A model generated the notes under the pieces. The model made no database searches and had not been told where the DNA came from. It was given only the letters and a program-made list of their open reading frames with translations. Below are positions 40,434 through 49,513 of a stretch of DNA of 64,000 nt, piece after piece. This stretch comes from Frankia sp. RB7 (GTDB lineage: Bacteria; Pseudomonadota; Alphaproteobacteria; Rhizobiales; Xanthobacteraceae). Numbering within the stretch: position 1 is the first letter of the stretch; the number at the start of each line of letters is the position of its first letter. The stretch lies in contig JAUEPE010000002.1 of assembly GCA_030403585.1 (NCBI GenBank), positions 295,686 through 359,685 on the forward strand, read 5' to 3'. A program made the position numbers and the translations under genes.

Positions 40434-41353
40434 TGTACGGTGTGTAGAAAGTCCTTCAGACCAATAGGCGCATCGGATTTAGACGCTAGCGCGCCTATAG
40501 TGATGCCGCCGGAGTTTACACCTTTGGGGTTTTTTAATTTTTCGAAATGTGTCGAATTCTGCGCTGCTCGGTCGGCAGCGAGAAGCTCTAGCCACTTCAT
40601 GAAGAACAGAAGCTTGAATTTACCCCGATAATGCATCGGCGGGTTCAGCGCCGCGAAGTCCTCTTTCAAGGCCTGGAAGCGTTCAATGGTGACTTGTTCA
40701 TCAAAGATGACGATCTTTTCCGGCCCAATAGCAACGGGATTGACGGCATCTAGAGCGACCTGCGCAATGCCGTTTATTCTAGTTGGGAGGTGCTTCTTGA
40801 GTACAAAGCCATTCCTTCTTGCGATGAATAAGCGGAAGTTGATCGCCTCGGTGGCGGCTAAGAACTCGGCTAGTCGCTTATCGAAAACGTCGAGGCACTT
40901 GCTGCGAACATCCGGCTCCGCGTGGCAGTGGAACTCATCCTTGAGAAGCTCCTCCAAAACCTCGCGCGTGACCAAGTAGTTTTCAATCGAGTATTGGTCA
41001 GTCGCAAAGGTTGTGGCTGGGTCTGCGTCAAAGCCTCGAAACTCGTCAAAGTCGCGATCGATAAAGAAATAGACGCGAGCTGCGAGGTCGCCCAAGTCGC
41101 GTTTAAGCATTTCTCGAAATTCGAGAACTTGCCTCTTTCCGCCGCATGGAAACGGCTCATAAACGAGATCGCTACGTAGGCGTTTCACCCACTGAAAGTA
41201 GGCACCCTTGTCGGCGTCACCCTCAAACGCAAAGACGAGGCAGCCGGGGTTCGAGCTTCGCACCGAAGCGAGTTTGACCTTCAATACTGCTGGGCGTTCG
41301 CGTGCGGCTCTAAGCTTATTTACATACTCGTCGTTGGAAACTGAAAGGGTCAT
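40430..41353 (-). CDS. ariB: AriB-like DUF4435 TOPRIM nuclease (PARIS)
   Basis: The 307-aa protein matches DUF4435/AriB: an acidic motif FAFEGDADKGAYF (E44, D46, D48), then YFFIDRDFDEF (D99, D101, D103) and YSIENYL (E124), the TOPRIM catalytic acids. In E. coli PARIS, AriB is held by AriA and released when an anti-restriction protein is sensed; it then cleaves tRNA and stops growth (known for that system). The ATG overlaps the AriA-like stop (ATGA), so the two are an operon on the strand opposite to the phage late genes. Confidence 0.75.
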   Translation of the reverse strand: MTLSVSNDEYVNKLRAARERPAVLKVKLASVRSSNPGCLVFAFEGDADKGAYFQWVKRLRSDLVYEPFPCGGKRQVLEFREMLKRDLGDLAARVYFFIDRDFDEFRGFDADPATTFATDQYSIENYLVTREVLEELLKDEFHCHAEPDVRSKCLDVFDKRLAEFLAATEAINFRLFIARRNGFVLKKHLPTRINGIAQVALDAVNPVAIGPEKIVIFDEQVTIERFQALKEDFAALNPPMHYRGKFKLLFFMKWLELLAADRAAQNSTHFEKLKNPKGVNSGGITIGALASKSDAPIGLKDFLHTVH

Positions 41354-42870
41354 GAGGCGTCCGGCTCAAAATCGTCAGCGACCTGGGAGGCGCGATAAGC
41401 ATCAACAGTTGATGTTAGAGGACGAGCAAACGGTTCGAGAGAATTATCGAACACAAATGGTGAGTGGGTAATCGCGACCACCTGTCGGCATAGCGGCGCC
41501 TCCACGATGTCGACAAGTATCTGGCGCTGCCAATCAATCGAGAGCGATAGCTCGGGCTCGTCGATCAGTATGATTTTGTCTTTCGGGTAGAGATAGAGTT
41601 TCGCGAAGAGCGAAATCATCTGTTTCTCGCCGGACGACAGTGAATTCAGTGGAATTTTTCGATGTACTTCGAGGCTGTCTACCGAGATGGTGAGGTCTCG
41701 TCTGCTGAGGGTCAGAACCTTCCCGTCCATTGCTCCCTCGGACGGGGGTTCGAGGTCTCGACCATGCACAGTCGTGCTAATATCGACAGAGGACAAGTAC
41801 TTGTTGCAGTTGTCGATAAAATCACGAACCAGCGCTTCGATTTCACCGGTCGACCGAATGACGCTGTTTAGCTTGCCCAAGAAATAGCGAAGGAATTTAT
41901 TACTTTCTTGGGAAATACCTTCGGCGCCTTGGTAGATCTGGGCGATATTCGGGATCGACAACTCGAAGTGCGGGCCGAATTGACGCCGAGTTCGATCGTC
42001 CTTCAGCCGGGAAAAAAACAGCTCTAGTTCGGCCCTGTCGGGTATTTCGTCCTGTGTAAGGTCGGCGCGGTCGAACTGACCGCTGATAAGTTCGTTGATA
42101 ATGCTCGCGCTTAGCTCCCGATAGCCCAGGCTGGAGTCCGTAACGATGCGTTGGTTGAGCTGGGCAAGCCTATCGACGACATCCGAAAGGCCAAATTGGA
42201 TATCGCCTGAGTACAGTCCCGACTTTTGACTCGGCAAAACCTGTTTACGCATCCGACCGTATCGGTCTGGCCGAGCGTTAACGGCCAACTCGATACGGCG
42301 GTATGTTGGAAGATATACGATCTCGATATCGGCCAGCGCCTCACGCAGCAGGGAGAATATCGTGCGGATGGCCGGGCTTTCAGCGTACAGTACTTGCTTC
42401 AGCTTCTCGCAATGCGAGCGCACTCCCGAATAGCTATAGCCATGCTTTTGAACGAGCGTTGTCGCTAGATCGTCTTCCCCGAGAGGCCTGTCGGGATTGG
42501 AAGTGAACTCCTCAAGGAACAAGTACAGCGAAGCCGTCTCAATTTCGAGACGGCGAGACTCTGCGTCGATCGCAGCGTTCGATGTATATTTTGCGACGTC
42601 GTCACTCCACAAGACGATCTCTGTCTCTACGTTGCGAAGCTTACATCGGATGTTGGTAAATCGGAGCTCTTTGAGCCTCGAGAACTGCCCCTTCAGAAAA
42701 GCATCGAGCGCGGCTAGCAGAGTTGTTTTGCCGGAGCCGTTTTTTGCGATCAGAAGAGTGGCAGCATAGTCCGACTCTAGAGAAATCGAGCGATAACCGT
42801 GGAGACCGTCAATTCGAAAATACTGGACAATGGAGGATGCGGCTGCTCTGGCGGAGATCTCGTCCGTCAT
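41350..42870 (-). CDS. ariA: AriA-like AAA ATPase (PARIS)
   Basis: The 506-aa ABC/SMC-type ATPase has Walker A AKNGSGKT (42-49), an ABC signature LSSGEKQM (411-418), Walker B IILIDEPE (433-440) and a sensor His in ITHSPF (about 469), with a long helical insertion between. This is the AAA_15/21-like architecture of AriA, the sensor-scaffold of PARIS. ATG at 42870 is used; an upstream TTG at 42942 is possible. No intervening gene separates it from the AriB-like gene, and both are absent from typical late operons of this phage type. Confidence 0.75.
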   Translation of the reverse strand: MTDEISARAAASSIVQYFRIDGLHGYRSISLESDYAATLLIAKNGSGKTTLLAALDAFLKGQFSRLKELRFTNIRCKLRNVETEIVLWSDDVAKYTSNAAIDAESRRLEIETASLYLFLEEFTSNPDRPLGEDDLATTLVQKHGYSYSGVRSHCEKLKQVLYAESPAIRTIFSLLREALADIEIVYLPTYRRIELAVNARPDRYGRMRKQVLPSQKSGLYSGDIQFGLSDVVDRLAQLNQRIVTDSSLGYRELSASIINELISGQFDRADLTQDEIPDRAELELFFSRLKDDRTRRQFGPHFELSIPNIAQIYQGAEGISQESNKFLRYFLGKLNSVIRSTGEIEALVRDFIDNCNKYLSSVDISTTVHGRDLEPPSEGAMDGKVLTLSRRDLTISVDSLEVHRKIPLNSLSSGEKQMISLFAKLYLYPKDKIILIDEPELSLSIDWQRQILVDIVEAPLCRQVVAITHSPFVFDNSLEPFARPLTSTVDAYRASQVADDFEPDAS

Positions 42871-42986
42871 TTGGGTCTCGATTCGGGAGTGCAACGTAGA
42901 GTTAATATCGACGCACTCTACAAGGAATTCGAAGGGGATCAAGCGCGCCAGTTTTCAAGTGTGGCCAATTGGCGCATAATATTGGC

Positions 42987-43451
42987 GTGGACAAGCAAGC
43001 ATCTCGACGGGGTCGGGGTAGACCAAAGACTAAGCCCGAGACGGTGGCAGTGCAGCAAGAGCTGTACTTGGACTTATTGCGGCTTGGTAAAACTGAGCGC
43101 GACATTGACTCGGTAAAGGGGATGCCGTCCTGGCCGACCCGGTATCTTTGGCTCGCAGACAAGAAATTTTCTACACATCGCTTAGAGGCGCAGGCCCAAG
43201 GTGTCGAGCTGGCGCTCGTCTCGCACGAGGAGCGCTGCCTGCATGTCTACGACAAAGCTCTCGATGACGCCGCCAACAAACCGCTTGTGGATCTGCTCAA
43301 AGAGATGGGCCAGCACGCCCGATGGAAGGCCAGTAAGCTGAACCGCGCCGTGTATGGTGAGAAGGTCTCGACCGAGCTTACAGGCAAGGATGGGAAAGCC
43401 ATCGAGACGAAGGCGACCGTGCAAATCTACATGCCAAGTAACGGGCGTTGA
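42987..43451 (+). CDS. terS: Terminase small subunit-like protein
   Basis: The 154-aa protein has a basic N-terminal region (RRGRGRPKTKPETV), an HTH-like helical body (YLDLLRLGKTERDIDSVKGMPSWPTRYLWLADKKF) and a C-terminal part with ARWKASKLNRAVYGEKVSTEL, the region seen in TerS proteins that touches TerL. GTG at 42987 or TTG at 42969 start it. Located directly before terL, as expected. Confidence 0.7.
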   Translation: MDKQASRRGRGRPKTKPETVAVQQELYLDLLRLGKTERDIDSVKGMPSWPTRYLWLADKKFSTHRLEAQAQGVELALVSHEERCLHVYDKALDDAANKPLVDLLKEMGQHARWKASKLNRAVYGEKVSTELTGKDGKAIETKATVQIYMPSNGR

Positions 43452-43476
43452 CAGGATTCCTTCGTTGACTCACCCT
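43448..43476 (+). promoter_or_regulatory. Prophage repeat promoter, overlaps terS stop
   Basis: TTGACA, 17 nt with GGATTCC and ending GACT, CACCCT. The TGA in the -35 box is the terS stop codon. It drives the gene at 43503 and possibly terL. Confidence 0.6.
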
Positions 43477-43502
43477 GTGAGTACCAATGAAAGGATAATT
43501 CT

Positions 43503-43889
43503 TTGAAGAAGTTGTTTTCACTTGTAGGTCTCGGCGCTCTGTTGGCTGCTGCGGCCAACGCTCAAACCTGGCCCGTGCCGACCACCTCGGGCAATTTCTC
43601 CGTACGTAAGGCGAGTATCACCTCAGCTACGGTGATTGCCGCAGCCCCGGTGCGTGACACCTCCAGCCGCCTGTCGCTTGTGATGCAGGGCGCCACTGCA
43701 CCGATTACCGCGACCATTACCGTTGGCTTGACCAACGGCGACATGGTGAGTACCTCGACCGTGCTGGTGCCGAGCGCGACCGCGCTGGTGGTGGACTTCA
43801 CGGCGCCGATCAACTTCCAGAACGTGAAGGTGAGCCCGTCCACGATCGGTACCGACACGCTGAAGGTCAACATCGTGCAGAGCAAATAA
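43503..43889 (+). CDS. Secreted protein inside packaging module (A)
   Basis: The 128-aa product has a clear Sec signal peptide (KKLFSLVGLGALLAAAANA, then QTWPVPTT) and a strand-rich mature part (Ser/Thr/Val). TTG start with AGGA upstream. A secreted protein between terS and terL is unusual; it resembles the later protein at 52108 in size and style. Possible virion decoration or envelope factor. Confidence 0.6.
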   Translation: MKKLFSLVGLGALLAAAANAQTWPVPTTSGNFSVRKASITSATVIAAAPVRDTSSRLSLVMQGATAPITATITVGLTNGDMVSTSTVLVPSATALVVDFTAPINFQNVKVSPSTIGTDTLKVNIVQSK

Positions 43890-43907
43890 GCTTGGGTTGG
43901 GTACATG

Positions 43908-43923
43908 GGCCTCTTCGGAGGCC
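43908..43923 (+). terminator. UUCG hairpin terminator
   Basis: GGCCTC-TTCG-GAGGCC is a perfect 6-bp stem with a UUCG tetraloop, followed by TTTGTG. It lies 19 bp after the secreted gene's stop and just before the terL reading frame; partial readthrough would set terL level. Confidence 0.65.
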
Positions 43924-43941
43924 TTTGTGCTATCATAGGCC

Positions 43942-45303
43942 ATCGACCAACAACCTGCGGCTACCGTCATTCGCCCTCAGCCGGGCCCGCAGGAGGCGTT
44001 TCTATCAAGCTCCGCCGACATCGCGATATACGGCGGGGCGGCGGGTGGCGGGAAGACCTGGGCGCTTCTCCTCGAAACCCTCAGGCACATCGATAACCCC
44101 AACTTCGGTGCCGTCACATTTCGGCGCGAAAGCCCTCAGATCACGAATGAGGGCGGTCTCTGGGATGAAAGCGAAAAGCTGTTTCCGCTGGTCGGGGCAA
44201 GGCCGAACTACAGCGCGCCGATGCAGTGGCACTTTCCCTCTGGTGCGAAGGAGACCTTTACCCACCTCCAGCACGAGAAGGACGTCCTCAACTGGCAAGG
44301 TAGTCAGGTCCCGCTCATTAAATACGACGAGCTGACGCACTTCACCAAGAAGCAGTTCTTCTACATGCTCTCGCGCAGCCGCTCGACCTGCGGGGTGCGG
44401 CCATACATCCGGGCAACCTGTAACCCTGATCCTGATAGCTGGGTCGCCAAGTTCATCGACTGGTGGATTGGGCCCGATGGTTTCCCGATTCCAGAGAGAA
44501 GCGGCGTCGTCCGATGGTTTGCCAGCATCAATGACGTCTGGCGCTGGGGCGATAGCCGTGAGGAATTGGTCGATCAGTACGGGCCGGAGTGCGACCCTAA
44601 GTCCGTCACCTTTGTTGCCAGCTCGATCTACGACAACAAGATTCTCCTCGAAAAAGACCCTGGCTATCTCGCCAACCTCAAGGCCCAGTCGCTCGAAGAG
44701 CAGATGCGGTTGCTTCACGGCAACTGGAAGTTCAAGAGCGAAGGCGGCTTGGTTAAACGGGACTGGATCAAGCACGGCGCCGTACCTGAGGGCGTTCGCC
44801 TCGTTCGCGCCGTCGTGGCGATCGATCCCACAGGCAGTTCCAAGTCCACCAGCGACGAAGTCGGGATCATCGTCGCGGCGAAGGGCAGTGACGGACGAGG
44901 GTACGTCCTCGACGACGTGAGCGAGATCCTATCCCCCGATCGCTGGGCTAACCGCTCGGTCAATTCTTACCAGCATTACCAGGCCGACCTCATCGTTGGT
45001 GAAGCCAACTTCGGCGGCGATCTGGTCGAGCGCAACATACGTGCGGTGGACTCGTCCGTGAACTACAAGGCTGTGAGGGCTTCGCGAGGAAAGCTCGTGC
45101 GCCTCGAGCCCATCGCAGCACTGTACGAGCGGGGCCTCATCACCCACGTCAAGCACTTCGACAAACTTGAGAGCCAACTCTGCTCCTATAACCCTGAGAC
45201 ATTCGATAAAAGCCCAGACAGAATGGACGCTTTGGTGTGGGCGTTTACAGAACTCATGCTTTCGGGGAATAATGCTCGTCAGATTTCACTCGGTGGATTG
45301 TAG
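43942..45303 (+). CDS. terL: Terminase large subunit, no canonical start
   Basis: The protein (about 453 aa) has the Walker A GGAAGGGKT near residue 31, a Walker B-like LIKYDEL, and the nuclease acids in AIDPTGSS, VGEANFGGD and DRMDAL. The frame is open from just after TAG at 43936-43938, but the first ATG/GTG/TTG (44221) lies after the ATPase motif. Family length demands a start near 43942 (ATC) or 43969 (ATT), so a non-canonical start or a frameshift from the upstream frame is needed. Confidence 0.8.
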   Translation: MDQQPAATVIRPQPGPQEAFLSSSADIAIYGGAAGGGKTWALLLETLRHIDNPNFGAVTFRRESPQITNEGGLWDESEKLFPLVGARPNYSAPMQWHFPSGAKETFTHLQHEKDVLNWQGSQVPLIKYDELTHFTKKQFFYMLSRSRSTCGVRPYIRATCNPDPDSWVAKFIDWWIGPDGFPIPERSGVVRWFASINDVWRWGDSREELVDQYGPECDPKSVTFVASSIYDNKILLEKDPGYLANLKAQSLEEQMRLLHGNWKFKSEGGLVKRDWIKHGAVPEGVRLVRAVVAIDPTGSSKSTSDEVGIIVAAKGSDGRGYVLDDVSEILSPDRWANRSVNSYQHYQADLIVGEANFGGDLVERNIRAVDSSVNYKAVRASRGKLVRLEPIAALYERGLITHVKHFDKLESQLCSYNPETFDKSPDRMDALVWAFTELMLSGNNARQISLGGL

Positions 45304-45315
45304 AAAGATGATTTG

Positions 45316-46752
45316 ATGCCGGTAAGCACGACACGCCAGGATTACGATAAGAAAGCCAAGGCGTGGTGCAAGATGCGGGATGTGATCGCGGGATGCGACG
45401 CGATCCAGAATGCTGGCGAGAAGTATCTCCCCAAACTAAGCGGTCAGGACAAGACCGAATACGACGCCTACCTCAAGCGCGGCGTGTTCTTCAATGCAAC
45501 GGGCCGGGTGGTCGATGCCTTGTCGGGGATGGTCTTCCGCAAGGAGCCTGACGTCAAAGTTCCTGCCGGTCTGAAGCCGATAGTCGAGGACATCACCCTC
45601 AATGGTGTGCCTCTCAATCAGTTCTCGGAACAGATCGTCGAAGAGCTGCTGAGCACGACGCGAAGCGGCGTGTTAGTGGACTTCCCCACCGTAACCCCGG
45701 AAGAGGGCAAGGTTCTGACGGTCGATGTGGCCGAGAAGAACGGTCTGCGTGTCTATGCCCGGCTCTACAAAGCCGAAACCATCATCAACTGGCGGACAAC
45801 TCAGGTCGGCGGAAAGACCATCCTGAGCCTCGTGGTGCTGAAAGAAGAGAACGAGATTGTCGATGTGGCCGACAAGTTCTCGGTTAAATGCGTTTGCGTC
45901 TACCGTGTTCTTGAACTTGTGAATGGGGTCTACACCCAGACGGTCTATGAAAATTACGATGACAAAAAGCCCACGGAAGGCGAACAGATCATTCCGAAGA
46001 TGAACGGTAAGCCACTGGCCTATATCCCGTTCGTGTTCTTTGGGGCGCAAGGGAATACCCCCGACATCGACGAGCCCGTGCTTTACGACCTGGCCGTGCT
46101 GAACCTGGCCCACTACCGCAATACGGCGGATATGGAGCATGGCCTGCACTACACCGGCCTTCCCACCGCCGTCATCAGCGGCGTGAGCGACAAGGACGCC
46201 ACGTTCTTTATCGGCTCGGGTAAAGCCTGGGTATTCGGTGACCCGCAGGCCAAAGCAGAATTCCTCGAATTCAAGGGCGAGGGGCTCGGTTCGCTGAATA
46301 CCGCCATCGAGCGCAAGGAAGCCCAGATGGCAGCTCTAGGCGCCAACATGCTGGCCCCGGAAAAGAAGGCAGCCGAAACCACCGACACCATCACCAACAA
46401 GCGGCAGGGCGAAACCAGCATGCTGGCCTCGATCGCCAACGCGACGAGCCGAGGCATTACCCGTGTCCTGCAGATCATGGCGGAATGGTCAAAGGTATCG
46501 GGTGAGATCGGTTTCAAGCTGAACACGGAATACAACGTCAACCAGCTCTCGGCTCAGGAGATCACCGCGCTCATTCAAGCTGTGATGACCGGCAACATCA
46601 GCAAGGAAACCCTCTTCGATACTCTCGTGAAGGGTGACGCCATCGCCACCACCCGGACGTTTGAGGAGGAGCAGACCCTTATCGATAATCAGCCGATTCC
46701 TGCTCCGGCGGCGCCAGCGAATGATAACGGCAAGAAATCTGCTGCAGCCTGA
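45316..46752 (+). CDS. Portal protein, DUF4055 family
   Basis: The 478-aa protein matches DUF4055 portals: a helical start (AKAWCKMRDVIAGCDAIQNAGEKYLPKLSGQD), strand-rich wing (GVLVDFPTV), AYIPFVFFGAQ, LAHYRNTADMEHGLHYTGLPTAVISG and the helical crown-like end. It forms the dodecameric vertex channel for DNA. The 13-mer GAAAGATGATTTG precedes the ATG. Overlaps the next gene by one base. Confidence 0.85.
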   Translation: MPVSTTRQDYDKKAKAWCKMRDVIAGCDAIQNAGEKYLPKLSGQDKTEYDAYLKRGVFFNATGRVVDALSGMVFRKEPDVKVPAGLKPIVEDITLNGVPLNQFSEQIVEELLSTTRSGVLVDFPTVTPEEGKVLTVDVAEKNGLRVYARLYKAETIINWRTTQVGGKTILSLVVLKEENEIVDVADKFSVKCVCVYRVLELVNGVYTQTVYENYDDKKPTEGEQIIPKMNGKPLAYIPFVFFGAQGNTPDIDEPVLYDLAVLNLAHYRNTADMEHGLHYTGLPTAVISGVSDKDATFFIGSGKAWVFGDPQAKAEFLEFKGEGLGSLNTAIERKEAQMAALGANMLAPEKKAAETTDTITNKRQGETSMLASIANATSRGITRVLQIMAEWSKVSGEIGFKLNTEYNVNQLSAQEITALIQAVMTGNISKETLFDTLVKGDAIATTRTFEEEQTLIDNQPIPAPAAPANDNGKKSAAA

Positions 46753-47774
46753 TGTCGGTGAATGATGACCTGGCCGAAGCGCTCCGCCTGCGCCAAATTA
46801 ACCTCTTGAGGCATCAGGTATCCGTCAGGGACCAGATCAACGGCTATCTCGACACCCTGACCAAGGCCATCGTAGCCGAGATCATCAGTGTATCCCCCAG
46901 TGAACCGGCGCGAGACCTGTACCGTCAGGGCAGGGTGGACAAGCTGATTGAGGCGGTCTCTGGTCTGGTCTCATCGTCCTACAAGAACATCAAAGGCTAC
47001 CACCTGAAGGAGATGGCTTCCTTGGCTGATGCGGAGGCCTTTTTCCTCATCGGCAAGGTTAACGAGCTCATCGGTAAGGATGCCGCCGCGCTTGATCTGT
47101 CGGCATCTGAAGCCCTTTCACTGGTGAAGACCAGCCTGATGTCCGGGGCCACGCTGCCGAATTGGTGGGATGGACAGGACGAAGCCACCCAACGCGCCTT
47201 CGAGCAGCAGATGCGCATAGGCGTCTTGAGTGGTGAGACCGATCAGCAGCTCATCAACCGTGTCCGTGGTACAGCGGCGCTGAGCTACAAGGACGGCATC
47301 ATGGAAACGTCCCGTCGCTCAGCGAAGATCCTCGTGCGCGGAGCGAGCGCCATGGTCTCAACGGCTATCACGACCAAAGCCGTACTCGACAATCCCGACG
47401 AATTTGAAGGCATTCAACAGATCAGCGTGCTCGACGGTCGTACCTCCGCCACGTGCATCTCGTATGCCGGGAAGGTCTGGTCGCTGCCTGGCTACAAGCC
47501 TGTTGGGCATTCGCTTCCGTACAACGGCGGCGTGCCACGTCACCCCAATTGCCGGTCGAAGGAGATCCCGGTGCTGAATAAATCGCTCGGCGGCGCGCCC
47601 GCTCATGACGTTGATTTCGGCACCTTCCTCGAAGGCAAGTCGGACGAATTCACCGATCAGCTTCTCGGCAAAGGCCGCGCCAAGCTTTACGAAGACGGCA
47701 AGATCACGCTCTCCGATCTAGTCGATCAGCAGGGCCGCCCGCTCACTCTTGAAGAGCTAAAGTCGCTGCATTGA
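46752..47774 (+). CDS. Phage head morphogenesis (Mu gpF-like) protein
   Basis: The 340-aa protein is helical in its N-terminal two thirds and has the diagnostic SVLDGRTSATCISYAGKVW, PRHPNCRS region of SPP1 gp7/Mu gpF minor head proteins. It sits in the usual place between portal and scaffold. Start overlaps the portal stop (TGATG). Confidence 0.85.
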   Translation: MSVNDDLAEALRLRQINLLRHQVSVRDQINGYLDTLTKAIVAEIISVSPSEPARDLYRQGRVDKLIEAVSGLVSSSYKNIKGYHLKEMASLADAEAFFLIGKVNELIGKDAAALDLSASEALSLVKTSLMSGATLPNWWDGQDEATQRAFEQQMRIGVLSGETDQQLINRVRGTAALSYKDGIMETSRRSAKILVRGASAMVSTAITTKAVLDNPDEFEGIQQISVLDGRTSATCISYAGKVWSLPGYKPVGHSLPYNGGVPRHPNCRSKEIPVLNKSLGGAPAHDVDFGTFLEGKSDEFTDQLLGKGRAKLYEDGKITLSDLVDQQGRPLTLEELKSLH

Positions 47775-47799
47775 CAGGATTCAAAGCGAGACTCATGAT
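47771..47799 (+). promoter_or_regulatory. Prophage repeat promoter, best match
   Basis: TTGACA, 17 nt with GGATTC and ending GACT, CATGAT. The TGA in the -35 box is the stop codon of the head morphogenesis gene. It lies 59 bp ahead of the scaffold gene, which fits the need for high scaffold and capsid expression. Confidence 0.65.
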
Positions 47800-47857
47800 T
47801 CTTGCAGGTGTTGCTAAGGGAGTGATGCCAATAGAAATCAAGATAGGGTCTTGATGA

Positions 47858-48523
47858 GTGAGCGTAGATGTTAACTCGCAGGAGTTTAAGGACGCGGTTA
47901 CGGCCGCAGTGAAAACCCAAGTCGATGAAGTGGCTGGTGGCCTCAAGTCGAAGAACGATGAGCTGCTAGGGGAAGTAAAAGGCCTCAAGGAAAAGCTCAA
48001 ATCGTTCGATGGGGTAGACGCCGACGAGTACAAGACGCTCAAGACCGAGAAGCGCACCAAAGACGATAAGAACAGCGATCCTGTTGAACTTCGTCAGCGC
48101 ATCGAGGGAGAATTCACCCCCAAAGTGGAAGCTGCCAACCAGCGCGCGGAAGCCGCTGAAGGTAAGCTGAAACAACACATCATCGACAGCCAGTTGACGA
48201 CCTCGTTGCTGGAAGCCGGTGTAGCAAAAGAATTTCTGCCTGCCGCGAAGGCTCTCCTTCAAAGCAGCCGAAAGATTGATGTCAGCGACAGTGGGGCTGT
48301 TGTTGACGGCAAGCCCGTTGCTGAGTTCGCCAAGACGTGGGCGACCAGTGACGGCAAACCCTTCATCGCTGCGGCCGATAACAACGGCGGTGGCAGCAAG
48401 GGCGGAAGCGGCGGCGGGGCTGCTGGTAAAAAGGCGTCGGAAATGACGCGCGCTGAAAAGTCGTCCTTCATTCGGGAGAACGGCTTGGACGCTTGGACAG
48501 AAAAGGTGAACAACGGAAGCTAA
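47858..48523 (+). CDS. Scaffolding-like protein
   Basis: The 221-aa protein is highly charged and helical (LKEKLKSFDGVDADEYKTLKTEKRTKDDKN; EGEFTPKVEAANQRAEAAEGKLKQ), has a Gly/Ser-rich linker (about 178-195) and a C-terminal helix. This is typical of scaffolds placed just before the capsid gene. GTG start. Confidence 0.75.
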   Translation: MSVDVNSQEFKDAVTAAVKTQVDEVAGGLKSKNDELLGEVKGLKEKLKSFDGVDADEYKTLKTEKRTKDDKNSDPVELRQRIEGEFTPKVEAANQRAEAAEGKLKQHIIDSQLTTSLLEAGVAKEFLPAAKALLQSSRKIDVSDSGAVVDGKPVAEFAKTWATSDGKPFIAAADNNGGGSKGGSGGGAAGKKASEMTRAEKSSFIRENGLDAWTEKVNNGS

Positions 48524-48528
48524 ACTAA

Positions 48529-49503
48529 GTGGGTATCGGTCTTATCACTGACATGAAGGTCTACGAGGACAACCTCGCGGGCGGTTACATCGAGCGTATC
48601 ACGCAGAATATCAACGGCTTTAACGCTGCAAGCAATGGTTGCCTCGTCCTCCGTGGTGAGGACAAGACTGGCGACTTTGCGCGCGAAGCCTTCTGGAAAC
48701 TGGTCTCCGGCATGAGCCGCCGCGATGACACATCAGTCGCAGCTCAAACGCCTCAACTGCTGACTCAAGATGAAAATATCACCGTCAAGCTGAAGCACAA
48801 ATTCAATCAGTTTGCGATGACCGAGGATGCGTTCTACAGCTCTGGACGCAACCCGGACGAATTCTCGTTCGTCCTAGGGCAGCAAATGGCTGACCAGGCG
48901 ACGCAGTACACCCTCAACCGTCTCATCGCCGCCATCAACGCCGCCCTGAGCGGTGTGGCAGGTGCGACGCTAGACGTGAGTGGCTTGGGTTCCGGTACTA
49001 CTCTCTCGCCGCAGAACTTGAACAAGGCTTTGGCTCTATTTGGCGATCAACAATCGCGAATCTCCATGTGGGTCATGGCTGGTGCTGGCATGAACGCCAT
49101 CGCCGACAAGATGCTGGGCGATGCAAAGTTCAACGACAGCGGTGTCTCGATCTACAACGGTGGCGTGCCTACACTCGGTCGCCCCGTTCTGACCATCGAC
49201 ACTGATGTCACCTCCACGGTCGACGGCAAGTTCCAGGTCTTTGGCCTGGTGAAGGATGCAGGTCTGGCCATCCAGTCCGAACCGGCCCGCGCGATCTTCG
49301 AGCGCAAAGGTGGTGGCGAAAACATCGTGATCCAAGGTCAAGCTGAAGGTGCCTTCAACTTGGGTGTGAAGGGCTTCAAGTACGACACCTCGAACGGTGG
49401 TCGTAACCCGAACGATTCCACGATTACCACGGCGAGTAACTGGGATCAGGTTTACGGCAGCGTGAAGGATCTCGCTGGCGTTCGCTTGGTTGTGGCTCAG
49501 TAA
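48529..49503 (+). CDS. Major capsid protein
   Basis: The 324-aa protein follows the scaffold and has the style of HK97-fold capsids of the DUF4055-portal type: MKVYEDNLAGGYIERITQNINGFNAAS, a long helix region, then STVDGKFQVFGLVKDAGLAIQSEPARAIFERKGGGENI. GTG start 5 bp after the scaffold stop. Its codon usage is C-rich, as expected for an abundant product. Confidence 0.8.
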   Translation: MGIGLITDMKVYEDNLAGGYIERITQNINGFNAASNGCLVLRGEDKTGDFAREAFWKLVSGMSRRDDTSVAAQTPQLLTQDENITVKLKHKFNQFAMTEDAFYSSGRNPDEFSFVLGQQMADQATQYTLNRLIAAINAALSGVAGATLDVSGLGSGTTLSPQNLNKALALFGDQQSRISMWVMAGAGMNAIADKMLGDAKFNDSGVSIYNGGVPTLGRPVLTIDTDVTSTVDGKFQVFGLVKDAGLAIQSEPARAIFERKGGGENIVIQGQAEGAFNLGVKGFKYDTSNGGRNPNDSTITTASNWDQVYGSVKDLAGVRLVVAQ

Positions 49504-49513
49504 GGAGGTGATC

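Noticed and set aside
44221..45303. terL starting at the first ATG (44221)
   Set aside because: It would remove the Walker A motif and about 90 conserved residues, leaving a terminase without ATPase function.
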